Of a stretch of DNA of 64,000 nt, positions 22,045 to 33,989 are shown piece after piece (position 1 is the first letter of the stretch; each line of letters opens with the position of its first letter). The DNA is taken from NCBI RefSeq assembly GCF_964656455.1, contig NC_135717.1, positions 152,261,793-152,325,792 of the forward strand, written 5' to 3'. Under the pieces are notes generated by a model. The model ran no database searches and had not been told where the DNA came from. It saw only the letters and a program-made list of their open reading frames with translations. Both the position numbers and the translations under genes were made by a program. This stretch comes from Halichoerus grypus. Its lineage: Eukaryota; Chordata; Mammalia; Carnivora; Phocidae.

Positions 22045-22200
22045 AATATTATGGAGCACTTATAATATCCAGCCTTCATCCAACAGATGTTACACAAATG
22101 CCCACATGTCATCTTCAAGACAACGCTATTATTATCCTAACTTATAGATTAGAAAAGCTCTTAGAATAGAGCCTAGAATCTGGTAGTCAAAAATTAGGGG
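22045..22200 (-). repeat. MIR fragment
   Basis: GAGCACTTATAATATCCAGC, then TATTATTATCCTAACTTATA and GATTAGAAAAGCTC follow antisense MIR. Confidence 0.55.
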
Positions 22201-22406
22201 TTTTTTTTTTTTTTTTTTTAATTTCTATTTTTATTATAGAAGCTAAGAAACTGGGCCAGCCTGACAGCAACAGAGTAACAATTTCAAACCAAACCCTAAA
22301 AGACTTCCAATTCCAGCCTTGCCGTTTACTAATTCTATGGCTTGGGCAAGTTTGAAAAACAAAAGAAAGCTAATATCAGGGAGTGGATTTAAAAGTTTGT
22401 TGAGAG

Positions 22407-22573
22407 GGGCGACTAGGTGACTCAGTAGGTTAAGCCTCTGACTCTTGATTTCAGCTCAGGTCATGATCTCAGGGTTGTGAGACTGAATCCCGAGTCGGGC
22501 TTTGTGCTGGGCATGGAGCCTGCTTAAGATTCCCCTCTCCCTCTGCTCCACCCCCAGGTCTAATTAAAAAAAA
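22407..22573 (+). mobile_element. CAN SINE (diverged)
   Basis: Head GGGGCGACTAGGTGACTCAG. AAAGTTTGTTGAGA before and AAAGTTTATTGAGA after mark the target, which is an L1M. Confidence 0.88.
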
Positions 22574-23345
22574 GTTTATTGAGAAATATCAAGTGTTGGT
22601 GAGGATGTGGACAAAAGGGAACCCTTGGGCACTGTAGGTGGGAATATAAATTGGTACAGCCACTATGGAAAACAATATGGAGGTTCCTCGAAAAATTAAA
22701 AATGGAACTACCATATGATCTAGTAATTCCACTCTTGGGTGTTTATCCAAAGAGAATAAAAACAATAATTTGAAAAGATTTATATACCCCTATGTTTACT
22801 GCAGTATTATCAACAATAGTCAAGATAAGGAAGCAACCATTGATAGATGAACGGATAAAGAAGAACTAATATATATACACAATGGAATATTAAACAGCAA
22901 TAAAAAAGAATGAAACCTTGCCATTTGCAGCAACATGAACACACCCAGAGGGTATTGTGCTAAGTGAAATAAGTCAGAGAAAGACAAATACCATAAGATT
23001 TTGTTTATTTGTGGAATCTGAAAAACAAAACAAATGAGCAAACAGAAACACACTCATAAATACAGAGAATAAACTAGTGGTCACCAGAGGGGAGGTGGGT
23101 AAGGGGATAGGCAAAATAGGTGAAGGGGATTGAGAGGAACAAACTTCCAGTTATGAAATAAATAAGTCATGGGAATGAAAAGTAGAGCATAGGGAATACT
23201 GTCAATAAGATTGTAATAACTTTATATGGTGACAGATGGTAACCACACTTATTGTGACAAGCATTTATAATGTATATAATTGTTGAATCACTATGTCATA
23301 TACCTGAAACTAATATAATATTATATGTCAACTATACTTCCAAAT
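22574..23345 (+). mobile_element. L1M 3' UTR
   Basis: GTTGGTGAGGATGTGGACAA, GGAACTACCATATGATCTAG, ACACAATGGAATATTAAACA, GTGCTAAGTGAAATAAGTCA and the 3' end near 23340. Its A-tail region holds the next SINE. Confidence 0.93.
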
Positions 23346-23537
23346 TTTTTTTTTAAGATTTTATTTATTTGACAGAGAGAGACACAGCAAGAGAGGGAAC
23401 ACAAGTAGGGGGAGAGGGAAAGGGAGAAGGAGGCTTCCCGCTGAGCAGGGAGCCCAAAGCAGGGCTCAATCCCAGGACCATGGGATCATGACCTGAGCCG
23501 AAGGCAGACACGTAACGACTGAGCCACCCAGGCGCCA
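23346..23537 (-). mobile_element. CAN SINE
   Basis: Sits in the tail of the L1M; ends GAGCCACCCAGGCGCCATCC with CCAAATTTTTTT repeated on both sides. Confidence 0.93.
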
Positions 23538-23647
23538 TCCAAATTTTTTTAATGTAAAAATTTTTTTAAATGAAAGTTTGTTGAAAATTGTATCACTCAA
23601 CTAAAGTTTAAAAGCATACAATTAATTGTTTATTATATATTTCAAAA

Positions 23648-23793
23648 ATTTTTTTTAATGATTTTTTATTTGAGAGAGAGAGCACAAGTGGGGGGAGGAA
23701 CAGAAGGAGAGGGAAAAGGAGATTCCTCACTGAGCAGGGAGCCTGACATGGGGCTCCATCCCAGGATTCTGGGATCATGACCTGAGTCGAAGC
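23648..23793 (-). mobile_element. CAN SINE, 5'-truncated
   Basis: Antisense tail and body to GATCATGACCTGAGTCGAAG; the terminal GCCACCCAGGCGCCC is missing. Confidence 0.88.
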
Positions 23794-24154
23794 TAGCAGA
23801 GTGTTGTATTGGGGTCAACAAAAAAATTCCACATATACCTTTCTTAAGACTCCTTGGATACACCTCCAAATACAAGAACCAAATAAGAGCAAATGGAGAC
23901 AGTAAGGGAAACTGTTAGACCCTATTAAGCATAGGAGCCACTAGGAAATGAATGTTTCCAAATCTCTTCAGGTATCAAATGACTGCAGCTCATTGGATCA
24001 GCAGATTCCCAGGAGAAGCATTCCCTTCAGAGGGGAAGGTGGAAGAGGCAAATTATGAAGACAGCCTTGTGATGACTGATGCCCAGGGTGAAAATGTCAG
24101 CAGACAGAGGGGGAAGGCTGGTACTCAGCAGCCTTTGCTCATGCACATTCAATT

Positions 24155-24290
24155 CAACCCCACTGTCCTTTATTCAACATTTTCTTAGTGTCAGGGATGA
24201 CGCTAAACTCTGGGAAAGATACAAAGGTGAAAAAAATAAAACAGTGCCTAACTTCAGCAAGTTTACAGCTAGTGGTGTATTTCACCAGAA
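24155..24290 (-). repeat. L2 3' end fragment
   Basis: CCTTTATTCAACATTTTCTT, then AGTGTCAGGGATGACGC and AAAACAGTGCCTAACTTCAG follow antisense L2. Confidence 0.6.
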
Positions 24291-24749
24291 GGAAATACAG
24301 CACATACGAGGCACAGTGGAATACCTTGAGTCTGAGTCTTCACTCCACTCCTCACTCTGCACCTGGCCCAAGTTGCAGACTCTCTTCTTGGACCTCCCTA
24401 AGAATAATGTAATTCATATTTGCCTGGGAAGATCGTTGTGAATCCTGAAAATGAGGGAAAGTATAGAAAGTAAATAGGAGTCCCATCATAAATCCATATC
24501 GCTTTCCTTTTTTTTACCCCAACAAAAAGAGAAATAAATCTCTTACACCCCCAGCCAACTAACTCTTCATTTTAAACTAGACCTTGGTCTCAACTGACTA
24601 GAAAGGGAGGTCACAGCAGAAATGTTAAGAGAAGAATTTCTGGCTTCAGAGATTGCAGGAGCCCAGGTTCAAACAGTATAAAGACTACTGAGCTGGGGTA
24701 GGGGTGGGGGGGAAGTTCAAGAATGGACTTTAGAACCTTAACACATTAT

Positions 24750-24936
24750 TTTTTTTAAGATTTTATTTATTTGACAAAGAGAGATCACAAGTAGGCAGAC
24801 AGACAGGCAGAGGGAGACGGAGAAGCAGGCTCCCTGCTGAGCAGGGAGCCTGAGCGGGGCTCAATCCCAGGACCCTGGGATCATGACCTGACCTGAAGGC
24901 AGATGCTTAACCAACTGAGCCACCCAGGCGCCCCAC
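24750..24936 (-). mobile_element. CAN SINE
   Basis: Ends GCCACCCAGGCGCCCC; ACCTTAACACATTA / ACCTTACCACATTA flank it. Linker carries a GGCAGACAGACAGGCAGA expansion. Confidence 0.94.
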
Positions 24937-24939
24937 CTT

Positions 24940-26055
24940 ACCACATTATTGTGTTACCCACCTGCCCCCAACCTATCCCCAAAGATAGGGGCGCAGAGAT
25001 CCAAAACATACATTGCTGACACAAAGCTGCTTAGAACCTAAAAAAGTTGAAACCTTTTCTAATCTATCTGCCCAGATACAGAGTCACTTCTAATTTGCAC
25101 AAGAAATATGCTAGCAGCAGCCTCGACCTTCCCCACCCCCCATACCTGCCTAAAATGTGATGCCCTTGCACTTCTGGGCCCAAAACAGGATGAGAAAACA
25201 ACAAAACCCTATGCCTGGAGTCATATAATTTATTCATTTACTCAACAAATATTTATTCAGCCCCTACTGTGTGCTCTGGAACATTTTCTTCTCCCTGTGT
25301 CCCCTGGGCTGCCTCTAATCTCTCTATTCTACCCTTTCTGGTCCCAAAAACCTCTAGTTTATAATCTGTTTACTGTTTTTTAGCCAGTATCTCACCTCCT
25401 GACGTGCAGGTTAGCCATCCTTTTCTTCCAGAATAGAATATTGTTCTATCCTCTCCAGCCCCCAGGCTTTACCTCTTTCTTCATGGCTTAATTCAAAGCC
25501 CTTAATCCCTTCATTATTCAGCTCCTCTTGCTTCTCTGCCCAGCTATCTATCACCAATACTTGCTCTCAACTCATCACACCATAGTCCCTGAATAGAGCA
25601 AATGGGGCTGAAAGAGTGGAACTCATTTGCCTGTGGTGATCCAAATTGTGAGCAATCCAATTCAACAAATTCTGTAAAAATAGTAACACTAATAGCTAGC
25701 ACTTGAGACTGATATTAGGGACAGGTTACACTCATTAGTAATGACTAAGTCCAAGGGCTGACCGTGGGACTGAGTACATGAGGTGGGATGGGGCAAGGTC
25801 ATTGGAGGAGGGGAATCTAAAGAAAGCCAAGACCAGATAATAAAAACAAAACCTATGAGGATAAAACAATCACCAAGAAGTATGGCAGATATAGTGCAGG
25901 AGAGAGGGATCTGGAGCTAAAGTCTTAAGAAACAAGTGTGTATGTTAAAAGAAGGAGGCAATAGAAGACTATAGGTCTGATGACTTGAGAGTGAGAGTTC
26001 CTTAGGAGCACTGAGGGGTGGAGGGAATGTTCTGGAAGCAGTAATAAGGATGACC
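24940..26055. other. Mixed unique and degraded L2-like sequence
   Basis: CAACAAATATTTATTCAGCC near 25244-25263 is an L2/MIR-like end; parts of 25280-25560 may be L2 body. Nothing supports a gene. Confidence 0.4.
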
Positions 26056-26056
26056 C

Positions 26057-26405
26057 CCTGTCTTAGTCCATTCAGGCTGCTATAACAAAACTATGATTTA
26101 CTAGGTGGCTTATAAACAACATTTATTTCTCCCTGAAAGTCCCAGATCAAGGCACTGGCAGATTCCATGTGTGGTAAGAACTAGCCTCTTGGTTCATAGA
26201 TGGCTGTCTTTTCCTGTGTCCTTACGAAGCAGAAAGGGCAAGGGAGCTCTCTGTGGTCTCTTTTATAAGGGTACTAATCCTATTCATAAGGGCTTTACTC
26301 TCATGACCTAATCACCTCCCAAATGCCCCAATTCCTAATAACATCACATTGGGGTTTTTTTTTCAACATATGAATTTGGGGGGAGCCACAAACATTCGGT
26401 ATGCA
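26057..26405 (-). mobile_element. MaLR LTR (MLT1/MST type)
   Basis: Antisense LTR from GTCTTAGTCCATTCAGGCTG through ATAAACAACATTTATTTC and CTCATGACCTAATCACCTCC to CAACATATGAATTTGGGGGG. Solo, and better preserved than the plus-strand MLT1 copies here. Confidence 0.9.
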
Positions 26406-27020
26406 GTACCCACCCTGCTTGTGGGCTCGTGATATGAGGAGCTTGAGAGAGAAAATGGCCACCATCAGCAAAGGAACCAGTGTCTTTGGGAGAGCCGGGT
26501 CACCCCTATAGCAAGAAGTTGAAGCCAACATTCAAGAAGTGAGGTAGAGAGGGGATGCTGTGAAGTCACTGTGGAAGGGTTCCAGAAGTTGGGGAATGGT
26601 GAGATGTAGGGCCAGGATAGCATATGAGGCCATGCGGAGATCAGAGTCCAAGAATAGGAGATGACCTGATCGACCAGGGCTGACAGAAATGGGAGACATG
26701 ATGGGATTAGCACAGGCCCCCAGGGCTGATAGCAGTGGCACCGTTGTGGGTTTTGGGGGCCGGGAAGTGAGGGTTTGCCAGGAACACTCAGAGTTCTCGC
26801 CCATTGCAAATTCATAATCTGTTAGGGAAGACCCATACATACTGACAGAAAAATGCACCCCAGATTACCTATGGAATTCAGCCTATGGAGGATGCCTATC
26901 GGAGGGGCACCCAACTCAGACAGGGAAGGTCAAGGAAAACTTAAGAGACAGAGAGAGAGAGAATGGAAAGACAATTCCATAAAACTACTGGCACCGCAGA
27001 AAATAACTGAGACGCATTGC
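26406..27020. other. Unassigned purine-rich stretch
   Basis: GA-rich in +; two overlapping minus-strand frames (116 and 108 codons) have no recognisable domain. Could be old repeat or unique DNA. Confidence 0.35.
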
Positions 27021-27035
27021 CTATGGCAATGAGTG

Positions 27036-27073
27036 TACTACACTTGATCTTAGCCAAAAGACCAAGAAGTGGT
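27036..27073 (-). pseudogene. U2 snRNA retro-fragment (5' 38 nt)
   Basis: The minus strand matches the first 38 nt of U2 snRNA, including CTTTTGGCTAAGATCAAGTG, with a few substitutions near the 5' end, then the match stops. GCAATGAG occurs directly on both sides (27026-27033 and 27074-27081), a likely target site duplication. The fragment lacks the Sm site, later stem-loops and U2 promoter elements, so it is a dead 3'-truncated retrocopy. Confidence 0.88.
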
Positions 27074-27469
27074 GCAATGAGACTTTGTATAAATGGACCA
27101 TAAGTTTAAAGAGTAGTGCAATATTTTATATTCGTACTATCTGAATAGTCTTTGATCTTGCCAGAGTGAAATTTATTGCTTTTGGCTAGAGAACTTTGCA
27201 AGGTTATACAGCAAAGAGTGGGTATAATATTATCTTTAATATAAGTTGTAAAACTCTAAATAGATGGAAGTTAGATTTTTTTCTGAGGGTAAAAAGTAGG
27301 AAACATTTCCAAAATTAAAAGTCTAATACATTCATTCCTATCTCTCTATTACTGGAGATGTGTGAAATTACCTCCAGTATTTGAGGTGATGGGTACAGGG
27401 AAAAAAATAAATTGACGGAACCTTCCCTGACTCCCATATTTAAATTAGCCACACTCCTTTTATGTCAAC

Positions 27470-27605
27470 ATTTGTTGAGTGCTCAAATGTATCTTATGTA
27501 ATCCTCATAACAAACTGAAAGATATTAATTTCCATTTTACTGACAAAAAATCTAATGCTTAGAAAGATAAAATAACTTGCCAGCATCCCACAGGGAACAG
27601 TTAAA
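27470..27605 (-). repeat. MIR
   Basis: TTTCCATTTTACTGACAAAA, then AAATAACTTGCCAGCATCCC is a decayed antisense MIR core. Confidence 0.65.
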
Positions 27606-28285
27606 GCAAATTCACAATTCTGTTAAAACGACTGCCTCTTCCCTTACATCGTGATACAGTCACATTTTCAAGAATTCTTAATTGCAAAAAGAAAAAAAAA
27701 AAAGCTATTTGTGTTGTCCACACTAGTCACTAATTACACTTACCTCTTTCAGTAGTTTCAAGGAAGAATTCTGATTACACCAGAGAAGCTTTTTACATAA
27801 AGTTGAATAAAATATAATGGGGAAGAATCTCCCCCTCAGGAATTCTGCTGATTACAGGCTAGTTTAGCAAAGCGAAGTCTGGTTGTGTTTAGGAGAAAAA
27901 ATATATTGAGGACAGGCTGACAAGTTTGGTCAGCCAGAAAACCCTAATGGGGACACTCATTATCACACCATAACTAGAGAGCTGGTGTTGAAAATTGGCT
28001 TAGTCTGCATAGCATCCTCATAAATAAATAAATAAATAAATAAGGCATCAGTCAACCCACAGAGATGGACTACTATTCAAATGTAGAGTATTTACTCATC
28101 TTAAATCTATAAGAACATGTTTTATAAACACAAAAAAGTTCAATCAGGGGTGATAAGAAAAACATATTATCAATCTCCATAAAAATTTATGGAATTCAGA
28201 TAAAAAATCTACAGAGCCCTAATGCAGATCAGATGAACCCCAGGATTTTATGAGACACAGTTTAAATACCTAAATCAATTAAAAA
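27606..28285. other. No recognisable gene; (AAAT)n at 28020-28042
   Basis: AT-rich unique DNA with a short AAAT microsatellite. Confidence 0.45.
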
Positions 28286-28408
28286 TTATTTACTAGTATT
28301 CTTTTGCATGGCTGTCCTATCTTTTAAAACAATCCCCTGTATGTGGGGCATTTGGTTAGTTCTATTTTTCTCTATTGAAAATAATACTGTAATTAATACC
28401 CTCGTACA

Positions 28409-28606
28409 GGGGCACCTGGGTGGCTCAATCGATTAAGCATCTGCCTTAGGCTCAGGTCGTGATCCTGGGGTCCTGAGATCTAGCCCCCCCACTGGGCTCC
28501 CTGCTCAGCAGGGGGTCTGTTCCTCCCTCTCCCTCTGCTACTCACCCCCACTCCTGCTCCCGCTCACTTTCTCTCTCTCTCAAATAAATAAAATCTTAAA
28601 AAAATA
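28409..28606 (+). mobile_element. CAN SINE
   Basis: Head GGGGCACCTGGGTGGCTCAA; AATACCCTCGTA / AATACCCTTGTA flank. Confidence 0.94.
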
Positions 28607-28645
28607 CCCTTGTATTTTGGCACTTAGAATAAATTCCTAGAAATA

Positions 28646-28703
28646 CCATGGACAGTCATATTTTCTAAATATGGACTGCCCATGGACAGTCATATTTTCT
28701 AAA
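28646..28703 (+). repeat. Direct repeat of 24 bp, copies 1 and 2
   Basis: A 24-base segment starting CCATGGACAGTC occurs at 28646-28669 and 28680-28703, 34 bases apart. A third exact copy lies at 29601-29624. Confidence 0.92.
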
Positions 28704-28869
28704 ATATACCCTATATTTTGGCATTTAGAATAAATTCCTAGAAATGCTGGGTCAAACCATAGACATATTTTTGAACCTTTTGGTAGATAATGCCAAAATG
28801 CCCTCCACATATTTAAATACTGGGTTGAGATTTCTAACTCAATGAAAGGAAGGAAAGGAAGAGAGATTA

Positions 28870-29095
28870 GCTTCAGAATCCTGGATTTTAGCCCTAGGCT
28901 CACCATTTGTTAGCTATGTGATCTTGGGCAGGTTACTTAATCCTTCAGTTTCTCTGTTTTCTTACCTATAAATTGGGTATAATCAGTACTTACCTCATAA
29001 AGTTGCTGTTAAGAATTAAATGAATAAATGTTTGTAAAGCTCTTAAAACAGAGCCTAGCTTATAGAAGCCTTACATAAATGTTCACTAATTCCTG
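28870..29095 (+). repeat. MIR
   Basis: TGTGATCTTGGGCAGGTTAC, TTTCTCTGTTTTCTTACC and GAATTAAATGAATAAATGTT follow the MIR consensus to its 3' end. Confidence 0.88.
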
Positions 29096-29208
29096 GTTCT
29101 TAGACTTTGGGACTTCAAAAACCAATTTAAAAAAAAAGAATTTAAGGAAATCAATATGAGTTTGACCTTTTTTTCCCAAAATAAAAACATTTTTTTAAAA
29201 ACCCGGTA

Positions 29209-29416
29209 TAGGGGCACCTGGGTGGCTCTGTCGTTAAGCATCTGCCTTCGGCTCAGGTCATGATCCCAGGGTCCTGGGATCGAGCCCCGCGTCGGGCTCC
29301 CTGCTCAGCGGGGAGCCTGCTTCTCCCTCTCCCACTCCCCCTCCTTGTGCTCCCTCTCTCACTTTGTCTCTCTGTCAAATGAATAGATAAAATCTTTAAA
29401 AAAAAAAAAAAAAACA
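29209..29416 (+). mobile_element. CAN SINE
   Basis: Head AGGGGCACCTGGGTGGCTCT, A16 tail; ACCCGGTATA on both sides (29201-29210 and 29417-29426). Confidence 0.95.
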
Positions 29417-29426
29417 ACCCGGTATA

Positions 29427-30170
29427 TAAGCAACATTTCATAGAAAAAATATTTTAATAACATAAAAATTTAAGAACACAATGTCAAAATGTTACTTTTA
29501 CCATTATATTTAGCTTTAGGAGAGATTTTTTACATTATACTTATTTTTCTCATTTTTCTATGGAGCAGTGAACATGCTATTTTTTCACTGTGTTTGAGAA
29601 CCATGGACAGTCATATTTTCTAAAACTCTTGCATTTCTGTTTTTCACTTATTAATACTCAAAGGTTTTTAATTTTTAGAAAATATCATAGAATTTGGACA
29701 GTAGTTTTTGTGAACTATGTGAACAAAAGATAATAGGATCATAAGGTCAGCTTACTGGTTTTGCAAGATGCAAATAACAGAGGAAAAAGAAACATTCTCT
29801 TATATGGCTCTGAAAGAAAATAAAAGTGAAGCTTTTGGCCAAGAAACTTGACATCCTACTTTTATTCTGATAAAGGAGTCCCTATAAAGCTGTTGAAGTG
29901 GAAATGAAATTCCTGAGTCCCTAAGGGCCAAATCATTTGTGGACAGCCAGAATTTGAATTAACTCCCAGAAAGATCTGTAAAGGAACACAGAAATGCTTA
30001 GGGAAACCATGTGAACTGCACTAATGGCAAAGAATTGATCAATCTGCAATGGTCTCCATCTTAAAAATAATTTGTTTGGGATGAATAATGAATGCTATTG
30101 CATTATTTGTTGACCAGTTTCCTAAGTTATTCGTTAGTTGTCAGGCACATATTTAACAAATATCTAATTA
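29427..30170. other. AT-rich unique DNA
   Basis: Holds the third 24-bp repeat copy at 29601-29624. No gene seen. Confidence 0.45.
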
Positions 30171-30174
30171 CAAT

Positions 30175-30650
30175 AACTAGCATTTGGTGAGAATTCACTA
30201 GGTGCCTTGCACTGTGCATTGCATTACCTCATTTCATAATGACAGCCATTCTTTAAGGGAGTATTGCTCTAAATTCCTATTTAAAGGTGACAAACAGACC
30301 TACAGAAGCTAAATCAAAGGTTGCTCTAAGCTTCCACACAGGTGGAACCAGAACACAAACCCAGTCCAGCTGATTCCAGAGGTCTTGCTCTTTTTTTTTT
30401 TTTTTAATATTCCATTTATTTGTTTGAGAGAAAGACAGAGAGAACACAAGCAGGGGGAGTGGCAGAGGGAGAGAGACAAGCAGACTCCCCACTGAGTGTG
30501 GAGCCCAAAGATGAGGATGACCTGGGGCCCGACGTGGGGCCCAATCCCAGGATCCTGAGATCATGACCTGAGCCAAAGTCAGACGCTTAACTGACTGAGC
30601 CACCCAGGTGCCCCCAGAGGTCTTACTCTTAACCAGGGCTTAACCACTAC
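30175..30650 (-). repeat. MIR split by a SINE
   Basis: GGTGAGAATTCACTAGGTGC, GACCTACAGAAGCTAAATC and CCCAGTCCAGCTGATTCCAG follow antisense MIR; its end resumes at about 30616 after the inserted SINE. Confidence 0.7.
30391..30615 (-). mobile_element. CAN SINE inside MIR
   Basis: T16 start and GAGCCACCCAGGTGCCCC end; CCAGAGGTCTTGCTCTT / CCAGAGGTCTTACTCTT flank. An extra GATGAGGATGACCTGG sits in the body. Confidence 0.94.
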
Positions 30651-31032
30651 CATTCCAGACCTATTTTATCATTCTTAAATGTTAAGAAGAAAATATAATG
30701 TTTCCACTTAACAAGAACAGAAAACATTAGCAAGTATACTGGAAGAGACCTAAACTAAAAGGAATCTTCCATCCCAGGCTAGGCTCCCTACTTACTCTAT
30801 TGCCCTTAGTAGATTCCAGCTTTGGCTTTCTCATCTCTTTTTTCTTTGAAATGAGTGATGTCTAAAGTTCTGTCAACCAAGGAATTCTTAGGGGTAAAAG
30901 ATTCAATTGATTTCTTTTTTCCCTAAGTTGAAAGTTGGCCTTGAGTTAACAATTTAGGCGGGGCATAGGGTGGGAAAGGAAGACCACACTAAGAATCTTA
31001 AATATTATTTTAGAAGATAATTTAGTATTTAT

Positions 31033-31258
31033 TTATTTATTTTTAAAGATTTATTTATTTATTTGAGAGAGAGAGAAAGAGAGTGAACGCATGCACAAGC
31101 AGGGAGAGGGGCAGGGGGAGAGGGAGAGAGAGAATCCCACAGAGACTCCCCGCTGAGTGTGGAGCCTGATGCAGGGCTCAATCCCAGGACCCTGAGATCA
31201 TGACCTGAGCCAAAATCAAGAGCTGAACGCTTAACTAACTGAGCCACCCAGGTGTCCC
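31033..31258 (-). mobile_element. CAN SINE
   Basis: Ends GAGCCACCCAGGTGTCCC; AGATAATTTAGTATTT / AGATTATTTAGTATTT is the duplication. Confidence 0.94.
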
Positions 31259-32755
31259 AGATTATTTAGTATTTGGTATTATTTAGAAGATCATTTCTTC
31301 TATTAGTTATATATCTAGTAAGGCCATAACAATTACAGGCACACATGAAGAAGAAATTTGTCTATGAATTATGGTACTGACTATCAAGGACTGTGAAGGC
31401 TCTGAGATTATATCTTACTCGCAAATTAACAGTAAGCCTGCAAGTTTTATGCATGCTGGTAAAAGGCATGAGATACAAAGGATTTTATTACTCACATCAA
31501 CGCCAGTAGCCAGAGTATCAGCACTTTCTTGCACTGGTTCCCAGAGTCTCAATCCCCACAAAGTGACGTGAAAGGAGCCAGATAACATCTGCACATGCAC
31601 TGGTTTGCATTTCAGGAAAGTGACGCTGAATCTTTTATAATAGGCAGCAAATAAACCTGTTCCTTTGCTCCAGGAGATAGTACCTCTATTTTCCAAGACC
31701 ATTCACTACCCAAACATCCTTGAAAGGATAGTCTAGAATGAATACAGTCAGTGCCTCTGCTCACAAGACAGGCAGAAATGTGAGAGACCCATGAAAATTG
31801 TCTCACAACACTGACCATTCTGCTTATTAGAAGAACACGTTTGAAGACTGTATCTTGCTTAGATCCATAGATTTTTATAAATGTTATAGTGGCAACAAAT
31901 TATTCCAGGATCTTGGACTATTCCTTTTTAAAAAAGTCAGTTGTGTCACTATGCTTGTTGTATTTTCTACAGATCCTAATGAGTCAGCACAGAGTTTAAT
32001 AATAAAATTTTCACACAATGTAAAATGCAGTGTGGAAACTGACCTAGAGCATCCCAAAGTTAAAATGTTCTAAATATACAATACAAGCATTTACACTAAG
32101 ACTGTTGAATACAATATTCTAGAGCCAAATGATCTCAATAAACAGCTATGAGGCTTTTTAAAAAGGTCTGAATCTTAAAGTCTAGATTGGATGATACTGA
32201 GTCCCCATTTCCTCAATATCTCTTGTGAGAAATAAATTGAAAGGAGGAGATTTCTGTCTTAGGACCAGTTTTCTTATAAGAATCCAAAATTTTGAGATAC
32301 TATTCTTTCCCTCTAATCCATCAATACTGTCCTCACTCATAAAACTGCACTAGTTCCTTCTTCCCAATGGCTCATAGGATTCTGAGTCTCACAGAACCAC
32401 CTTTTGATAATTAAAAGCTAATATAATGAGATTCAGAGATCTGTGTTCAAAAAATATCTTTTAAGCATTTTTTTTTTTTGTCTGCTGTGATGCTAGGTAG
32501 CAGGCCCCAAGTTACAAAAATTAAACTTAAAAGCAAATCACTCCGTTCCCCATATCCACGAGTTGATAGTTGAACTCCACAAAAACCATTTTCATTACCT
32601 TTCCCCTAGTCCCTTGAATATTACTCTATGTCTTACAGTTCCCCATTTACTCCCACAAGCCAGTTCTACACACCATTCATAAAATGAAACAGTAGCAAAG
32701 ATTTGCTACTTCAAAATAGGACATACTGCCTTTTCCCCAAATTTATTTCACCCAG
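31259..32755. other. Long repeat-poor AT-rich stretch
   Basis: About 1.5 kb without a clear repeat or gene. Open frames of up to 95 codons show no domain. Confidence 0.45.
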
Positions 32756-32799
32756 GTATAAACACCCAAACACTGACAAAAAAGGTGTGGAAAATGTGG

Positions 32800-33060
32800 T
32801 GTGATTGAGAACTGCATCTCATATATTGTTTTTTTAAATAATATTTGTGTGGCAGAATACTATATAATCTGTGTTTCTGTGGCTTTGGAAACACAGCGCT
32901 AGGAAATGTGAAATACAATTTTGTCTCCTAATTTCAATAAGGCTTGCTCTGGCAAATGGCTAGAAATAAACTCAAAATGTGATTGAAAGCCAATTTTCGC
33001 TGTTTTAAAAAATGTTAACAGTCAATCAAATCAGAGGTTGGTTTCAAAAGAAATGTCGTT
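32800..33060. promoter_or_regulatory. Candidate conserved noncoding block A
   Basis: Repeat-free, well-mixed sequence with TGACAG/TCAATCAAATCA-like homeodomain-type motifs. Inclusion rests on appearance only; conservation is untested. Confidence 0.2.
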
Positions 33061-33076
33061 TTCCTTCTTTGAATGG

Positions 33077-33078
<2 letters not shown>

Positions 33079-33143
<65 letters not shown>
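33079..33143 (+). repeat. (CA)n microsatellite, about 32 units
   Basis: Uninterrupted CA dinucleotides; long and pure, so probably polymorphic. Confidence 0.98.
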
Positions 33144-33145
<2 letters not shown>

Positions 33146-33149
33146 CATA

Positions 33150-33500
33150 CCCTTAGAGAATACTTAACAAGAGCTAAGCTCTAAAATTAAAGAATCTGTA
33201 GAAAATGCAGTGATGCACCTGAAAATTGTTTTCATTCTCTCCTTTGTGTGAAATTCAATTACATAGAAAGCAAACAAATGGAGCAAACAATGAAAATGGC
33301 ACATGGGATTTTTTTTTTTCAATTACTATAAACTGCACTCTCTAAAAGAGAAAGACTATTTATGCAGCAATTGCATCTAATGACAGGCATTGTTCTCCTG
33401 TCAGGCTATTTCTGGTTTTTGGAGCCTCTTAACACTAAATCCAGTGTTAACTCCTTTTTAACAAGAAACTATCTCTCCCCATAAATGCAAACTTAATAAT
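33150..33500. promoter_or_regulatory. Candidate conserved noncoding block B
   Basis: Repeat-free; GCAATTGCATCTAATGACAG and CATTGTTCTCCTGTCAGG near 33368-33403 contain homeodomain- and SOX-like sites. Speculative. Confidence 0.2.
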
Positions 33501-33989
33501 ATTGCTCTTATCTTGATCCTTCTGTGGGAAAAAAAAAAAAAAAACCCACACACACAAAAAAAAACTTTAAAGCTTTGACAATACTATGAAAGACAAAATA
33601 TGGTATTTACATCTTTCTAGAAATATTTCAGTGAGCCTACTGTGACCATTCTAGGCCAGCAAGAATGAAAAGTAGGGAATTTCATTGCTTTAACTCAGTT
33701 CTAATGTATTGCTTTAGAATTTAAAACAAAACAACAACAACAAAAAAAAACCCAAGCTACTCTAATATATAAATGCAGCCCTTATAAAAATACCAAAACA
33801 TACATTTACCAGATTAATCTTCTAGAAAATTAAAGTACTAAAATTCTTCTTTGAATTCCCTTAAACAGCAATCTCTTCTTATATTTTGTAGATGACTCAA
33901 GAACAATTAAAATTTTGCTTTAAAGACAACAAAAACCTAATTTAACACATTTCTTGATCATGTCTAGGAGAATGATACCAAGAGAGATT

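Larger units (their letters stand above)
28290..28860 (-). mobile_element. Degraded L1M with internal duplication
   Basis: GTAGATAATGCCAAAATGCC, and AATAAATTCCTAGAAATGCT, resemble antisense L1M; split by a SINE at 28409. A segment of about 100 bases is partly duplicated (28613-28669 and 28713-28746). Confidence 0.6.

Noticed and set aside
26465..26858. Possible processed pseudogene on the minus strand
   Set aside because: Two overlapping frames of 108 and 116 codons have no recognisable protein, no poly-A and no target duplication.
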